Shown: positions 35,046-43,996, counted from the stretch's first letter. The stretch is DNA of 64,000 nt from an uncultured Ruminiclostridium sp. (GCA_947629925.1 CANRFO010000007.1:62001-126000); one strand, 5' to 3'. Numbers and translations are program-made. Notes: generated by a model from the letters alone, not told the origin.

Positions 35046-36212
35046 ATGAACACCATAGAACAGTTCAACAAACACGTTATGCCCACATATGACAGATACG
35101 ACCTTGTTCTGGAAAAAGGCGAAAACCGTACAGCTACCGATGAAAACGGCAGACAGTATATAGATTTCGGCTCAGGCATAGGCACCAACAGCCTCGGCTT
35201 TTGCAATGAAAACTGGGTGAATGCCGTCTGCGGGCAGGTAAAAGCCGTACAGCACGCCTCAAACTATTATTACACCAAGGTTCAGGCTGATTTTGCCGAA
35301 AAGCTCTGCAACATAACAGGTTACAGCAAGGTCTTCTTCGGCAACAGCGGCGCCGAGGCAAACGAATGTGCCATAAAGCTTGCGAGAAAATACAGCTTTG
35401 ATAAATACGGCAAAGGCAGACACAATATAATAACTCTTGTGAACAGTTTTCACGGCAGAACGCTCTGCACCCTTTCCGCGACGGGGCAGGACACTTTCCA
35501 CAACTACTTTTTTCCCTTTGTTGAAGGCTTCATATACGTCAACGCCAACGACATAGACGATTTGAGAGCAAAGCTTGACGACACTGTTTGCGCCGTGATG
35601 TTTGAATATATTCAGGGCGAGGGCGGAGTCGTGCCGCTGAGTCAGGATTTTGTAGATGAAATTTTTGACCTTTGCGCAAAAAAGGATGTTCTGACCATCG
35701 CCGACGAGGTGCAGACAGGCGTCGGCAGAACGGGAAAATTCCTTGCAGGGGACAACTTCGGTCATAAAGCCGATATATCCACTTTAGCAAAGGGAATCGC
35801 AGGCGGTATACCGATGGGCGCCTGCCTTGCGGATGAAAAATGCGCCGACGTTCTGGAAAAGGGAACTCACGGTTCCACCTTCGGCGGCAATCCCATAGCC
35901 TGCGCGGGCGGAAACGCAGTCCTTGACTTTATCTCAGATGAAAAAAATCAGAAGGAAGTAGCCGAAAAAGGAAAATACCTCCGTGAAAAGCTGCTTGAAA
36001 TATCCGAAATAGCTTCAGTCGATGGAATGGGACTTATGCTTGGCGCAGCGTTAAAAACAAAGTCAGCGTCAGACGTTGTGAAAGCTGCCCTTGACAACGG
36101 ACTTCTCCTGCTCACCGCAAAGGAAAAGGTGCGCTTCCTGCCGCCTCTTACAATAACCTATGATGAAATAGACAAAGGGATTTCTATCCTTAAAGACATA
36201 CTTGAAAAGTGA
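35046..36212 (+). CDS. argD: Acetylornithine aminotransferase
   Basis: PLP transaminase giving N-acetylornithine. The class III fold shows SGAEANE, SFHGRTLCTLSATGQ, the metal- and PLP-contact DEVQTGVGRTG and the PLP lysine in STLAKGIAGG. 388 residues. ATG behind GGGGAAAGG. It precedes the GNAT gene by 7 bases. Confidence 0.97.
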   Translation: MNTIEQFNKHVMPTYDRYDLVLEKGENRTATDENGRQYIDFGSGIGTNSLGFCNENWVNAVCGQVKAVQHASNYYYTKVQADFAEKLCNITGYSKVFFGNSGAEANECAIKLARKYSFDKYGKGRHNIITLVNSFHGRTLCTLSATGQDTFHNYFFPFVEGFIYVNANDIDDLRAKLDDTVCAVMFEYIQGEGGVVPLSQDFVDEIFDLCAKKDVLTIADEVQTGVGRTGKFLAGDNFGHKADISTLAKGIAGGIPMGACLADEKCADVLEKGTHGSTFGGNPIACAGGNAVLDFISDEKNQKEVAEKGKYLREKLLEISEIASVDGMGLMLGAALKTKSASDVVKAALDNGLLLLTAKEKVRFLPPLTITYDEIDKGISILKDILEK

Positions 36213-36219
36213 GATAAAA

Positions 36220-36654
36220 ATGATAAAATACAGAAATCTGCTCATCTCCGACTATGACGAAGTTTCGCTTCTATGGAACAGCATAAACGGAATGGGGCTT
36301 CGCAGCCTTGACGACAGCAGAGAGGGGATTGAGAGATACCTGAAAAGAAATCCGTCCACCGGCTTTGTTGCGGCAGATGACAGTAAGATCGTCGGCTGTA
36401 TTATGTGCGGTCACGACGGTCGTCGGGGATATATTTATCATACCTGCGTCCTTCCGCAATACAGAGGGCAGGGAATAGCCTCCCGCCTTGTACAGCTCGC
36501 CTGCGAAGCGCTTAAAGCTGAGAATATAAATAAGTGCGCTCTTGTCTGTTTTACATCTAACGAGTTGGGAAATACATTCTGGAAGTCAAGCGGCTGGGAA
36601 CAGCGCACGGATCTTAATTATTTCAACCTGTCACTTGATCAAAATAACAAATAG
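36220..36654 (+). CDS. GNAT-family N-acetyltransferase in the arg operon
   Basis: 144 residues with a typical GNAT core: IVGCIMCGHDGRRGYIYHTCVLPQYRGQGIAS in pieces, where QYRGQGIA is the acetyl-CoA phosphate loop. The closing WKSSGWEQRTDLNYF is common in clostridial GNATs. The ATG at 36220 lies 7 bases after argD and argF follows after 13 bases. It may be a N-acetylglutamate synthase-like helper or an unrelated acetyltransferase; the substrate is not visible in the sequence. Confidence 0.85.
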   Translation: MIKYRNLLISDYDEVSLLWNSINGMGLRSLDDSREGIERYLKRNPSTGFVAADDSKIVGCIMCGHDGRRGYIYHTCVLPQYRGQGIASRLVQLACEALKAENINKCALVCFTSNELGNTFWKSSGWEQRTDLNYFNLSLDQNNK

Positions 36655-36667
36655 AAAGGGAAACACA

Positions 36668-37570
36668 ATGAAACACCTGTTAAAGCTTCAGGACCTCACC
36701 ACTGAGGAAATAACCGACATTTTAAATCTTGCCGACCAGCTCAAGTATGAGCAGAAGCACGGCATACCACACAATCATCTTAAAGGCAAAACTCTCGGAA
36801 TGATTTTCGAGAAAGCATCCACCAGAACCAGAGTCAGCTTTGAAACGGGAATGTATCAGCTTGGCGGTTATGCTCTGTTCCTGTCCTCAAGCGAACTTCA
36901 GATAGGCAGAGGCGAGCCTGTTCAGGACACCGCGAGAGTCCTTTCAAGATACCTTGACGGCATTATGATAAGAACCTTCGCTCAGGAAGAGGTGGAAAAC
37001 CTTGCCGAATACGGCTCGATACCGATCATAAACGGACTTACCGATTACTGCCACCCCTGTCAGGTTCTTGCCGACCTTATGACCGTAAGGGAGTACAAGA
37101 ACAAGCTGGACGGACTTAAAATGTGCTACATCGGCGACGGCAACAATATGGCAAATTCGCTGATAGTGGGCTGTTTAAAGGTAGGAATGGACGTTTCCGT
37201 CGCTTGTCCCGAGGGCTATTATCCCGACAGCACCGTTCTTGATTTTGCAAAAGCTTACCCTAATTTTAAGCTTGTAAACGACCCCAAGACCGCCGCCGAG
37301 GGCGCAGACGTTCTTTTCACCGATGTCTGGGCGTCAATGGGACAGGAAAGCGAAGCGGAAAAAAGAAAGATAGCCTTCAAAGGCTATCAGATAAATGATG
37401 AAGTTATGTCCGCCGCAAATCATGACGCAATGGTAATGCACTGCCTTCCCGCTCACCGCGAGGAGGAGATAACCGCCAAGGTATTCGAGGCTCACGCAAA
37501 CGAAATTTTTGACGAAGCCGAAAACCGCCTCCACGCTCAGAAGGCCGTAATGGTAAAGCTTATGAGCTGA
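36668..37570 (+). CDS. argF: Ornithine carbamoyltransferase
   Basis: Makes citrulline from ornithine and carbamoyl phosphate. The carbamoyl-phosphate loop is KASTRTRVSFE, the ornithine site region is DYCHPCQVLADL, and the second signature is MHCLPAHREEE. 300 residues. ATG behind GAAAGGGAAA. It closes the operon argH-kinase-argC-argJ-argB-argD-GNAT-argF. Confidence 0.97.
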   Translation: MKHLLKLQDLTTEEITDILNLADQLKYEQKHGIPHNHLKGKTLGMIFEKASTRTRVSFETGMYQLGGYALFLSSSELQIGRGEPVQDTARVLSRYLDGIMIRTFAQEEVENLAEYGSIPIINGLTDYCHPCQVLADLMTVREYKNKLDGLKMCYIGDGNNMANSLIVGCLKVGMDVSVACPEGYYPDSTVLDFAKAYPNFKLVNDPKTAAEGADVLFTDVWASMGQESEAEKRKIAFKGYQINDEVMSAANHDAMVMHCLPAHREEEITAKVFEAHANEIFDEAENRLHAQKAVMVKLMS

Positions 37571-37596
37571 TTTGCAGAATAGATTTATAAATAAAA

Positions 37597-37626
37597 AAGC
37601 TCCCGCAAAGGTCTATGCGGGAGCTT
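37597..37626 (-). terminator. Terminator between argF and the zinc-ribbon gene
   Basis: AAGCTCCCGCA pairs with TGCGGGAGCTT around eight bases. The leftward side carries the stronger T-run; rightward it is followed by ATGTATTTTTATT and may also work. Confidence 0.82.
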
Positions 37627-37634
37627 ATGTATTT

Positions 37635-38309
37635 TTATTCCTGTTTTGCACCGCATTTTGAGCAGAATAAAGAGCCTTCCGAAAGCTTTTCACCGCAATT
37701 TTTGCAGACAGCCTCCGTATTGAGCGGGCTTCCGCACTGCGGACAGAACTTTGTATCCTTGTCAGAAATGTTCATACCGCATTTGGGACAGGTCGTTGTG
37801 AGCTTTGCGCCGCATGCTTTGCAGAAATTCTGTCCTTTGACATTTTTTGTTTTGCATTGCGGGCAAATAACTTCATTTTCGTTTACCATCGAACCCACGC
37901 TCGCGATTATCGAGTTCCCGCCCATCATGATAAATCTTTCGATCTCATAAAAAACTTCATCGGGGAGCTTGCTTTGCTTTACCGTACCGACAATGGCAGT
38001 AACGGCAAGAGGCGGGAACAAAAACCAGCCGGCAACGCCTGCTCCCACTTTATCTGACCAGTTTCCGAAGCCGCAGTTTACCACAACGTTGTTATCCGCT
38101 TTAAGAAGCTGGATCTGTATAGCCTTTGTCATTCCTGATATTTTTTTCCAGCCGTCGTCGGCGTCTTTCGCCTGAACAAAATATCCGCCTTCCGCGGGGC
38201 CGCCGTTGGAAACCATATTTTTCGTTTGCTGGAACCAGCTGATGAGATGTTCGCCTATTTTTTCAACAGTGACGTTATTTTGGAGTACAAAAGTTCTTGA
38301 GCTTGCCAT
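37635..38309 (-). CDS. Zinc-ribbon protein with membrane-like segment
   Basis: 224 residues. The C-terminal 75 residues hold three to four tandem zinc ribbons (CPQC/CKAC, CPKC/CPQC, CKNC/CSKC). The N-terminal 140 residues are a globular domain with a weakly hydrophobic segment (GAGVAGWFLFPPLAVTAIVGTV). I do not recognise the N-terminal family; similar proteins are common and uncharacterised in gut Firmicutes. ATG behind GGAGGAAT. It stands alone between two terminators or gaps. Confidence 0.82.
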   Translation of the reverse strand: MASSRTFVLQNNVTVEKIGEHLISWFQQTKNMVSNGGPAEGGYFVQAKDADDGWKKISGMTKAIQIQLLKADNNVVVNCGFGNWSDKVGAGVAGWFLFPPLAVTAIVGTVKQSKLPDEVFYEIERFIMMGGNSIIASVGSMVNENEVICPQCKTKNVKGQNFCKACGAKLTTTCPKCGMNISDKDTKFCPQCGSPLNTEAVCKNCGEKLSEGSLFCSKCGAKQE

Positions 38310-38383
38310 TTGTAATTCCTCCGTAATATATTTTTAATATATTTTTCGTATTTATAATAACAAATTTTGTGATATTTGTCAAG

Positions 38384-40000
38384 TCAGAATTTTTTTGCTT
38401 TCTCAAAAATCACCGTATCCGTAAACGGATTATAAATAATATCCTCGCAGTCCTCACCGAAAAATGCGTACTTGCTCTGCTCCAAAAGCGGCACGAACAC
38501 CGCCGCTCCTGTGATATTCGTTTCCGCCTGCAAATAAAGCTCCGCGCCTTCTTCAACGCTCTCTGCGCTTTCCGCTTTTGACATCAGCATATTGAACTCA
38601 GAGCTTGAAAATCCGCTGTAATTTCCTGCTCCGCCTGATAAAAACGAGGATAAATACGCATACGGACTGTTAAAGCTGCCCGATATATCGGTGACTATCA
38701 TATCAAAATCGCCGCTTTTCAGCGCATTGTCATATTCGCTTTGCTCAAGCCTTTTTATATTGCAGTAAAATCCAAGCTCCGCCTGCCACTGCTGAGCCAC
38801 CGAGGAAACGTAGTCCTCAACAGCGTCGTTATCGGGAATATACAGCGTAGTCCCTGACATACAGGAGCGGTCGATATGCTCAAAAGCGTTTTTTATCGCT
38901 GTATCCGCCGCCTTGCTGTCATATTTGAGCGCAGAGCTTTTCTTTACAATATCGCGGTATGCTTCGTCCCCTAACTTTACCGACGAGGGAATAATATTGT
39001 TTGCTTTTTCATAGCCCGATTCCTGAAAATCTATTTTGTCTGCATTTATGCTGTAAGCCAGCGCCTTTCTCAGATCCGCGTTCCTGAAATTTTCATCTTT
39101 CAGGTTGAACAGTATGCCCAGCGTTCCGTTTTTGTTTTCGCTGTAAGAATATCCCATTTTGAGAAGCTGTGACGCTTCGTTTCCTGATGTTATATAAACA
39201 TGACTTTGTTCATCTATGAAGTTTTGAAATCTGTCAGGCTCCTCTATAAAGAAATTCAGCCCGTAAGGGCAAACCTCGCCGTTTTTGTTGTTTTCGGGAT
39301 TTACCCTCAGAATGACGTAGTTGTTGTCCGTGCTCCAATAGTCATAGCTCCATTTATAAAGATAAAACGCCCCGTTGGAAATTATCGAATCTTCCGTAAG
39401 CCCGTATTTTCCGTCCGTGCTGTAATAGTATTCCTCGTTGCAGGGCATAGCGGGAGCGGTCGTCAGCAAAACAGGAAATGAAGGATTGGGATATTCCAGC
39501 GTTATCTCAAGCGTAAAATCGTCCTCAGCCCTTACGCCTAATTGCGACAAGTCCGTCAGAACTCCCTTATTCACTGCCTGAGCATTTTTTATGCAGAAAA
39601 AATCCCCTGCGTTGACCGATTTGGTAGCAGGCTTTAACAACCTCTGAAACCCGAACACAAAGTCCTTTGCGGTGCATTGTGCCTTGAACTCGTCGCCGTC
39701 CGTCCAGAAAATATCTTCTCTCAGCTTGAATGTGTAGACCAGCCCGTCGTCGCTTACATCATAGCTTTCCGCGGCGGCGCATTCCACATTCCCCTCGATG
39801 TCGGTCTTCAACAGCCCCATAAACATATTTGCGATTATTTCGATCGAAGAGCCGTCGTAAGCAGTCTGCGGGTCCAGCGTAGAAGGATTTGAGGGAATGT
39901 CGTACTTGAAAACATACCCCGTCCCGTCGCTTTCCTTACAGCCGCTTACCGAAAGGCACAAAGCCGCCGACAACAGCAAAGCCGTAAATCTATATCTCAA
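38384..40000 (-). CDS. Peptide/oligosaccharide-binding lipoprotein (ABC family 5), orphan
   Basis: 538 residues. The signal peptide ends in VSGC (Cys21). The mature protein is an OppA/DppA-type binding fold: YDIPSNPSTLDPQTAYDGSS, ESYDVSDDGLVYTFKLREDIFWTDG, LRKALAYSINADKI. No oligopeptide permease genes accompany it. The TTG start overlaps the end of nrdG by 11 bases and has a GGGAGAGCAGTGG site, so it is translated from the nrdG message. Ligand unknown; a link to NrdG is not obvious and may be chance. Confidence 0.9.
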   Translation of the reverse strand: MRYRFTALLLSAALCLSVSGCKESDGTGYVFKYDIPSNPSTLDPQTAYDGSSIEIIANMFMGLLKTDIEGNVECAAAESYDVSDDGLVYTFKLREDIFWTDGDEFKAQCTAKDFVFGFQRLLKPATKSVNAGDFFCIKNAQAVNKGVLTDLSQLGVRAEDDFTLEITLEYPNPSFPVLLTTAPAMPCNEEYYYSTDGKYGLTEDSIISNGAFYLYKWSYDYWSTDNNYVILRVNPENNKNGEVCPYGLNFFIEEPDRFQNFIDEQSHVYITSGNEASQLLKMGYSYSENKNGTLGILFNLKDENFRNADLRKALAYSINADKIDFQESGYEKANNIIPSSVKLGDEAYRDIVKKSSALKYDSKAADTAIKNAFEHIDRSCMSGTTLYIPDNDAVEDYVSSVAQQWQAELGFYCNIKRLEQSEYDNALKSGDFDMIVTDISGSFNSPYAYLSSFLSGGAGNYSGFSSSEFNMLMSKAESAESVEEGAELYLQAETNITGAAVFVPLLEQSKYAFFGEDCEDIIYNPFTDTVIFEKAKKF

Positions 40001-40490
40001 TTTCCACTGCTCTCCCTTGCTTCAGGCTCTCCTGCACATCGATAGTGCGCTGATTTTTGCTCCCTTTATATTTAAGCTCCAGACTGCGCTGAGAGAGAAT
40101 GAATTTTCCGTCTATTATAACGTCCATCAGCCCCAGAAACTTTTTAACGTCGCTGTTTTTTTCGCTCATCTCCAAAAGCTGTTCAAAGGTAAATCCCGTA
40201 TAGCTCATAAGATGATAGTCCTTTTTCAGCCTTTCCGCCAGATAAGCGCAGGGCTCAGGCTGACAGAACGGCTCTCCTCCCGAAAAGGTAACACCCTTTG
40301 TCAGCTTGTTTTCGTGTATCTTTTCGATTATTTTATCACAGTCGGCGTATCTTCCGCCCTCAAAATCATGTGTCTGCGGATTGTGACAGCCCTCGCAGTG
40401 ATGGGGGCACCCCTGTGTGAATATAGTAAAGCGAAATCCCGGTCCGTCAACAATGGAATCTGCCACCAGCCCCGCCAGTTTTATTTTCAT
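39990..40490 (-). CDS. nrdG: Anaerobic ribonucleotide reductase activating protein
   Basis: Radical-SAM activase that forms the glycyl radical of the class III ribonucleotide reductase NrdD. The cluster-binding triad is in FTQGCPHHCEGCHN, and the SAM motif is FSGGEPF. 166 residues is normal. ATG behind AAAGGAAA. nrdD is not adjacent, unlike in many anaerobes. The gene has its own promoter and shares its message with a solute-binding lipoprotein. Confidence 0.93.
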   Translation of the reverse strand: MKIKLAGLVADSIVDGPGFRFTIFTQGCPHHCEGCHNPQTHDFEGGRYADCDKIIEKIHENKLTKGVTFSGGEPFCQPEPCAYLAERLKKDYHLMSYTGFTFEQLLEMSEKNSDVKKFLGLMDVIIDGKFILSQRSLELKYKGSKNQRTIDVQESLKQGRAVEIEI

Positions 40491-40533
40491 GATAATTTCC
40501 TTTCAAATCAGAATGCTTGATCTTCCGTAATCA

Positions 40534-40562
40534 AGTATACTTAATTTCCCTTAAAAAATCAA
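40534..40562 (-). promoter_or_regulatory. SigmaA promoter of nrdG
   Basis: Read leftward, TTGATT and TATACT are 17 bases apart, in the 86-base gap after znuB. Confidence 0.65.
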
Positions 40563-40576
40563 TACCGAAATTATGA

Positions 40577-41401
40577 TTATTTTCTTACAGCGCTTTTTAT
40601 TTTTCCGACCAGTGTACAAATAAGGAACGCCGCCAGATCAACTACCACGATGCACGCTCCCGTTGGAACGGGCAGATAAAAGGTTATCACCAGTCCCGTT
40701 ATAAAGCAGACTATGGAAATGACAACGGAAAACACCGTCACTCCACGATAGCTTTTGCACACTCTCATCGCCGTAAGAGAGGGGAATATTACCAAGCTTG
40801 AAATAAGCAGCGCTCCCATAAGCCTCATTCCAACTACGATGACCACCGCGGTGAGCAACGCTATAAGTCCGTTGTAAAGCCCTGTTTTTATTCCAGTAGC
40901 CTTTGAAAAGCTCTCGTCAAACGTGACGCTGAATATTTTGTTGTAAAACAGTATATAAAGCGCTATCACCGCCAGCGAAGACACGACGCTCACCGCCACG
41001 TCCTCCTGCTGCAAAGCAAGGATACTTCCGAACATATAGCTGTTTACGTCTATATTCACCTGAAAAACAGAAATGATTATCATTCCGATAGCCAGCGCAC
41101 TGCTTGAAATGATAGCGATAAGCGCGTCACCTTTAAGTCTGCTGTTCTGACTTAATCTCAGCAGGAAAAACGCTGCCGCCACCACCACGGGTATCGCCAC
41201 ATAAAGCGGCGCCAGATTGAACGCCGCCGCAAACGCCAGTGCGCCGTAACCCACATGGCTCAGTCCGTCACCTATCATTGAATATCTTTTCAGCACAAGG
41301 CTCGACCCCAGCAGGGAAGCACACAGCGACACCAGCAGCCCCACCAGCAGCGCCCTTAAAATAAAATCATATGACAGCATTTCAGCAAGAATACTCGGCA
41401 T
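40577..41401 (-). CDS. znuB: Zinc ABC transporter permease
   Basis: 274 residues, an ABC-3 family permease with about eight hydrophobic segments and the family block MIGDGLSHVGYGALAF near residue 42. It should form the membrane channel for zinc (manganese remains possible for this family). ATG behind GGGAGGCGG; it overlaps znuC by 20 bases. Last gene of the leftward zur operon. Confidence 0.93.
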   Translation of the reverse strand: MPSILAEMLSYDFILRALLVGLLVSLCASLLGSSLVLKRYSMIGDGLSHVGYGALAFAAAFNLAPLYVAIPVVVAAAFFLLRLSQNSRLKGDALIAIISSSALAIGMIIISVFQVNIDVNSYMFGSILALQQEDVAVSVVSSLAVIALYILFYNKIFSVTFDESFSKATGIKTGLYNGLIALLTAVVIVVGMRLMGALLISSLVIFPSLTAMRVCKSYRGVTVFSVVISIVCFITGLVITFYLPVPTGACIVVVDLAAFLICTLVGKIKSAVRK

Positions 41402-42101
41402 TATTTCCGCCTCCCGTCATATTTTTGTAAAAATCGGTGCGGACATATTCCTCGGCAGTGCCGAAAAAGCTGTTTCCCGCCGAAAGATGAAGCACCTTGT
41501 TTGCGTATTTCAAAGCGTTTGCAATATCGTGAGAGATCATTATTATCGTAGTTTTGTGTACCTTGTTCAAATGCTCCGTAATATCATAAAGCTCCGCCGT
41601 CATAACAGCGTCAAGTCCTGTCACAGGCTCGTCCAGAAGCAGCATTTTGTCCGTCGCGCAAAGCGCCCTTGCTATCAGGACTCTCTGCTGCTGACCGCCT
41701 GACAGATCACGAAAGCTCTTTTTCCTTATATCCTCCAGATGCAGGTGACGAATACTTTTATCCGCCGCCTGCCTTTGTTTTTTTGTATAGAAAGGGCAAA
41801 AACCGCCTGCTCCCAGACAGCCCGACAGCACCACCTCCTGAACGGTGGCGGGAAAATCCTTTTGTATAGCGTTCTGCTGAGGAAGATAACCAATCTGCCT
41901 CGGAGTTATCCCGTTAAAAGCAATTTTCCCCGCAGACGGCTCTTTAAGTCCCAGTATTCCCTTTACCAGTGTACTTTTCCCTGACCCGTTCTCTCCCAGA
42001 ATAAGCAGATAATCTCCGCTTTCCACCGAAAACGATATATCCTTGAACGCCGCAACGCCCTCATAAGACATTGAAAGCCCTTCGCATTCAATTTGCTTCA
42101 A
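41382..42101 (-). CDS. znuC: Zinc ABC transporter ATP-binding protein
   Basis: 239 residues with Walker A GENGSGKST, the Q-loop in IGYLPQQN, the signature LSGGQQQRVLIARAL, Walker B LLLDEPVTGLD and the switch His in MISHD. I chose the TTG at 42101, seven bases after a strong AAAGGGGG; a longer TTG start at 42128 has no better site. It overlaps the end of znuA by 14 bases. It powers uptake with ZnuA and ZnuB. Confidence 0.94.
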   Translation of the reverse strand: MKQIECEGLSMSYEGVAAFKDISFSVESGDYLLILGENGSGKSTLVKGILGLKEPSAGKIAFNGITPRQIGYLPQQNAIQKDFPATVQEVVLSGCLGAGGFCPFYTKKQRQAADKSIRHLHLEDIRKKSFRDLSGGQQQRVLIARALCATDKMLLLDEPVTGLDAVMTAELYDITEHLNKVHKTTIIMISHDIANALKYANKVLHLSAGNSFFGTAEEYVRTDFYKNMTGGGNNAEYSC

Positions 42102-43047
42102 CTCCAAGCCCCCTTTCAAGAACCTCAAGATTTCCTCTCATAAGCTGTTCGTAGGTAACTCCGTTTTCAAAATCCTCTTTTGAAACAGTGTGGCAGGAGT
42201 GAAACAGCAAAGCCTGCGCTCCCGTTTCCTCCGAAATGACCTCCGCCACTTTCCCCGCGCTGAACTCAACGTAATACACAGCGGGGATCGACAACTCCCT
42301 CACCTTATTTATAAGGAACGACACCGTAACGGCGCTGACGTCGGTAGAGGTGCTGCACCCGGGGAATGCGGCGTAATATTCCAACCCGTAATCCCTGCAC
42401 AAATATCTGAACGGAAATCTGTCCCCAAACACAAGAACTTTATTTTTCGCCTTACCGACAGCTTTTTCGTATTCCTTGTCAAGCTCATCCAGCCTTTTTA
42501 TATACTCGTCGGCATTCTTTCGGTAAAATTCCGCGTTCTCGCTGTCATCTTCCGCCATTTTACGGCAAATAACGTCTGAAATAATTTCAGCGTTCCTGAT
42601 AGAAGTCCACACGTGTTCGTCGTATTCTGTTTCTTTCCCGTGAACCGAAACGCCCTCCGTCATTCCCTCGGAATGTTCCTCCTCCACCGTTTCAACACAG
42701 TCCATCATACTGATAACATCAATATCCTCACTGCCTATCGCAGAAAGAATTTTTCCCGTCCATACATCCGACTCTCCACCTGAGCAAATAAAAATATCGC
42801 AGTTTTTCACCGCTGTTATATCCTGCGGCATAGGCTCATAAGCGTGGCTTTCTCCGCCCGGGGTAACCAGCATGGTTATTTCCGCCTTATCTCCGCCTAT
42901 CTGCCTTGCAAAATCATAAGGCGGGAAGATCGTGGTAACTATTTTCAATTTTGCGCTGTTTTCATCTCCGCTGTCGGTGGAACAGCCGCAAAGTCCGATA
43001 AACAGCGATAATATCAATATCGTTGAAATAATTTTTATTTTTTTCAT
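42088..43047 (-). CDS. znuA: Zinc-binding lipoprotein ZnuA
   Basis: 319 residues, cluster 9 metal-binding protein. The signal peptide ends in LCGC (Cys22). Candidate metal ligands are the His of GGESHAYEPMPQD, a short acidic/His loop (EEEHSEGM and VHGKE), the His in YDEHVWTS, and a C-terminal His/Asp pair region. The small His-rich loop is typical of zinc rather than manganese binders. ATG start two bases after the VOC gene stop. Operon with znuC, znuB and a Fur-family regulator supports zinc. Confidence 0.92.
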   Translation of the reverse strand: MKKIKIISTILILSLFIGLCGCSTDSGDENSAKLKIVTTIFPPYDFARQIGGDKAEITMLVTPGGESHAYEPMPQDITAVKNCDIFICSGGESDVWTGKILSAIGSEDIDVISMMDCVETVEEEHSEGMTEGVSVHGKETEYDEHVWTSIRNAEIISDVICRKMAEDDSENAEFYRKNADEYIKRLDELDKEYEKAVGKAKNKVLVFGDRFPFRYLCRDYGLEYYAAFPGCSTSTDVSAVTVSFLINKVRELSIPAVYYVEFSAGKVAEVISEETGAQALLFHSCHTVSKEDFENGVTYEQLMRGNLEVLERGLGVEAN

Positions 43048-43049
43048 CT

Positions 43050-43433
43050 TTATACCGTAATTTCTATTAAATTCCCCTCAAAATCGCATATACAGCTTTC
43101 GTAATATCCGTCTCCCGTTGTTCGCGGACCGCTTACGACCCGATATCCGTCAGCTCTGAGATTTTCCGTTAATTGACGGACGTTTTCTTCACTTCCGACG
43201 CTGAAAGCAATATGTGCATAACCGAAATGCCTGCCTTTTTCGTCGTCACTGCTCAAATTCGGTTTATTCATTATCTCAAGCCTCGCTCCTCCGTCAAATG
43301 TCAGAAAATAAGAGCGAAAGCCTGTACTGACATTATGGTATCCGTTATTGGGAACAGCATTGAAATATCTCATAAAAAATTGCTTTGCTTTTTCAATATC
43401 ACCGACATACATTGCAATATGTTCAATAATCAT
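43050..43433 (-). CDS. VOC/glyoxalase-fold protein in the zinc operon
   Basis: 127 residues with a vicinal-oxygen-chelate fold: [18 protein letters not shown] at the start, a mid segment [17 protein letters not shown] and the end [18 protein letters not shown], giving His and Glu candidates for metal binding. These enzymes are metal-dependent lyases, isomerases or resistance proteins; the substrate is unknown. It overlaps the zur stop by 4 bases (ATGA) and precedes znuA by 2 bases, so it is co-expressed with zinc uptake. Confidence 0.85.
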   Translation of the reverse strand: MIIEHIAMYVGDIEKAKQFFMRYFNAVPNNGYHNVSTGFRSYFLTFDGGARLEIMNKPNLSSDDEKGRHFGYAHIAFSVGSEENVRQLTENLRADGYRVVSGPRTTGDGYYESCICDFEGNLIEITV

Positions 43434-43849
43434 TTCTTGTCACCTTTCTTCCCGCACTCCTCGCAAACGCCGTAAAGAACCGTCTTTGTGTTGTCAACTC
43501 TGAACCTGTGGTGCTCAAAAACGTGATTTTCAAGCTGCGTCAGATGTTCGCACTTTAAATGTATCAGCTTCCCGCATTCCACGCATTTAAGATGAAAATG
43601 CTGTTCGCAGTGTCCCTTTTCGTCAACATACTGAAAGCAGGCGCTTTTTCCCTCTTCGCTTATATATTTTCTTACCCGCCCTTCCGCCGTCAGCTTTTCC
43701 AGCGTGCGGTAAACGGTGGTTTTCCCCACGTTGACGCCCTGCTCCTCAAGCCGCCGCACTATCTCATCGGCAGTCATATGCTTTTCACTGTTGCTTATAA
43801 GGCAGTCAAGCACCTGCGTCCTTTGCTTTGTGTTATATGTTTTCTGCAT
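43430..43849 (-). CDS. zur: Fur-family zinc-responsive repressor (Zur)
   Basis: 139 residues. A winged helix (TRQRTQVLD-like start, then [29 protein letters not shown]) precedes the dimerisation domain with [19 protein letters not shown] and the second CxxC near the end (CEECGKK), forming the structural zinc site. Leading a znu operon makes Zur more likely than Fur or PerR. Start ATG at 43849 behind CGGGAG; an upstream ATG at 43891 lies in the operator region. A perfect Fur-type palindrome sits on its promoter. Confidence 0.92.
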   Translation of the reverse strand: MQKTYNTKQRTQVLDCLISNSEKHMTADEIVRRLEEQGVNVGKTTVYRTLEKLTAEGRVRKYISEEGKSACFQYVDEKGHCEQHFHLKCVECGKLIHLKCEHLTQLENHVFEHHRFRVDNTKTVLYGVCEECGKKGDKK

Positions 43850-43869
43850 TTTATAACAGCTCCCGAAAT

Positions 43870-43884
43870 TGAAATTGAATTTCA
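43870..43884. promoter_or_regulatory. Perfect 7-1-7 Fur-family operator at the zur promoter
   Basis: TGAAATTGAATTTCA: two 7-base arms in exact inverted repeat around one base, the layout of B. subtilis Fur, Zur and PerR boxes. It begins 7 bases downstream of the -10 and so covers the start site. Confidence 0.75.
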
Positions 43885-43891
43885 TTTTCAT

Positions 43892-43920
43892 ATTATATAT
43901 TTTTTTCTTTTATTTGTCAA
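43892..43920 (-). promoter_or_regulatory. Consensus sigmaA promoter of the zur-znu operon
   Basis: Read leftward, TTGACA and TATAAT are 17 bases apart: a full-consensus promoter, as expected for one held off by a repressor. Confidence 0.88.
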
Positions 43921-43940
43921 TACCGTTTAAAGACTTTCCG

Positions 43941-43969
43941 TCATATATTCATTTTATTTTTCATAAATA
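43941..43969 (+). promoter_or_regulatory. Candidate sigmaE promoter of the spoIIIA operon
   Basis: TCATATATT and CATAAATA with about 13-14 bases between resemble the sigmaE elements (ATATT and CATACANT). In B. subtilis spoIIIAA is sigmaE-dependent. The match is partial. Confidence 0.42.
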
Positions 43970-43996
43970 TAGACAAGCAGCGAAGGAAGTGGTAAG

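Noticed and set aside
43850-43891. Longer zur start at 43891
   Set aside because: It would translate the operator and the region right after the -10; the ATG at 43849 has a proper ribosome site and gives the usual Fur-family N-terminus.
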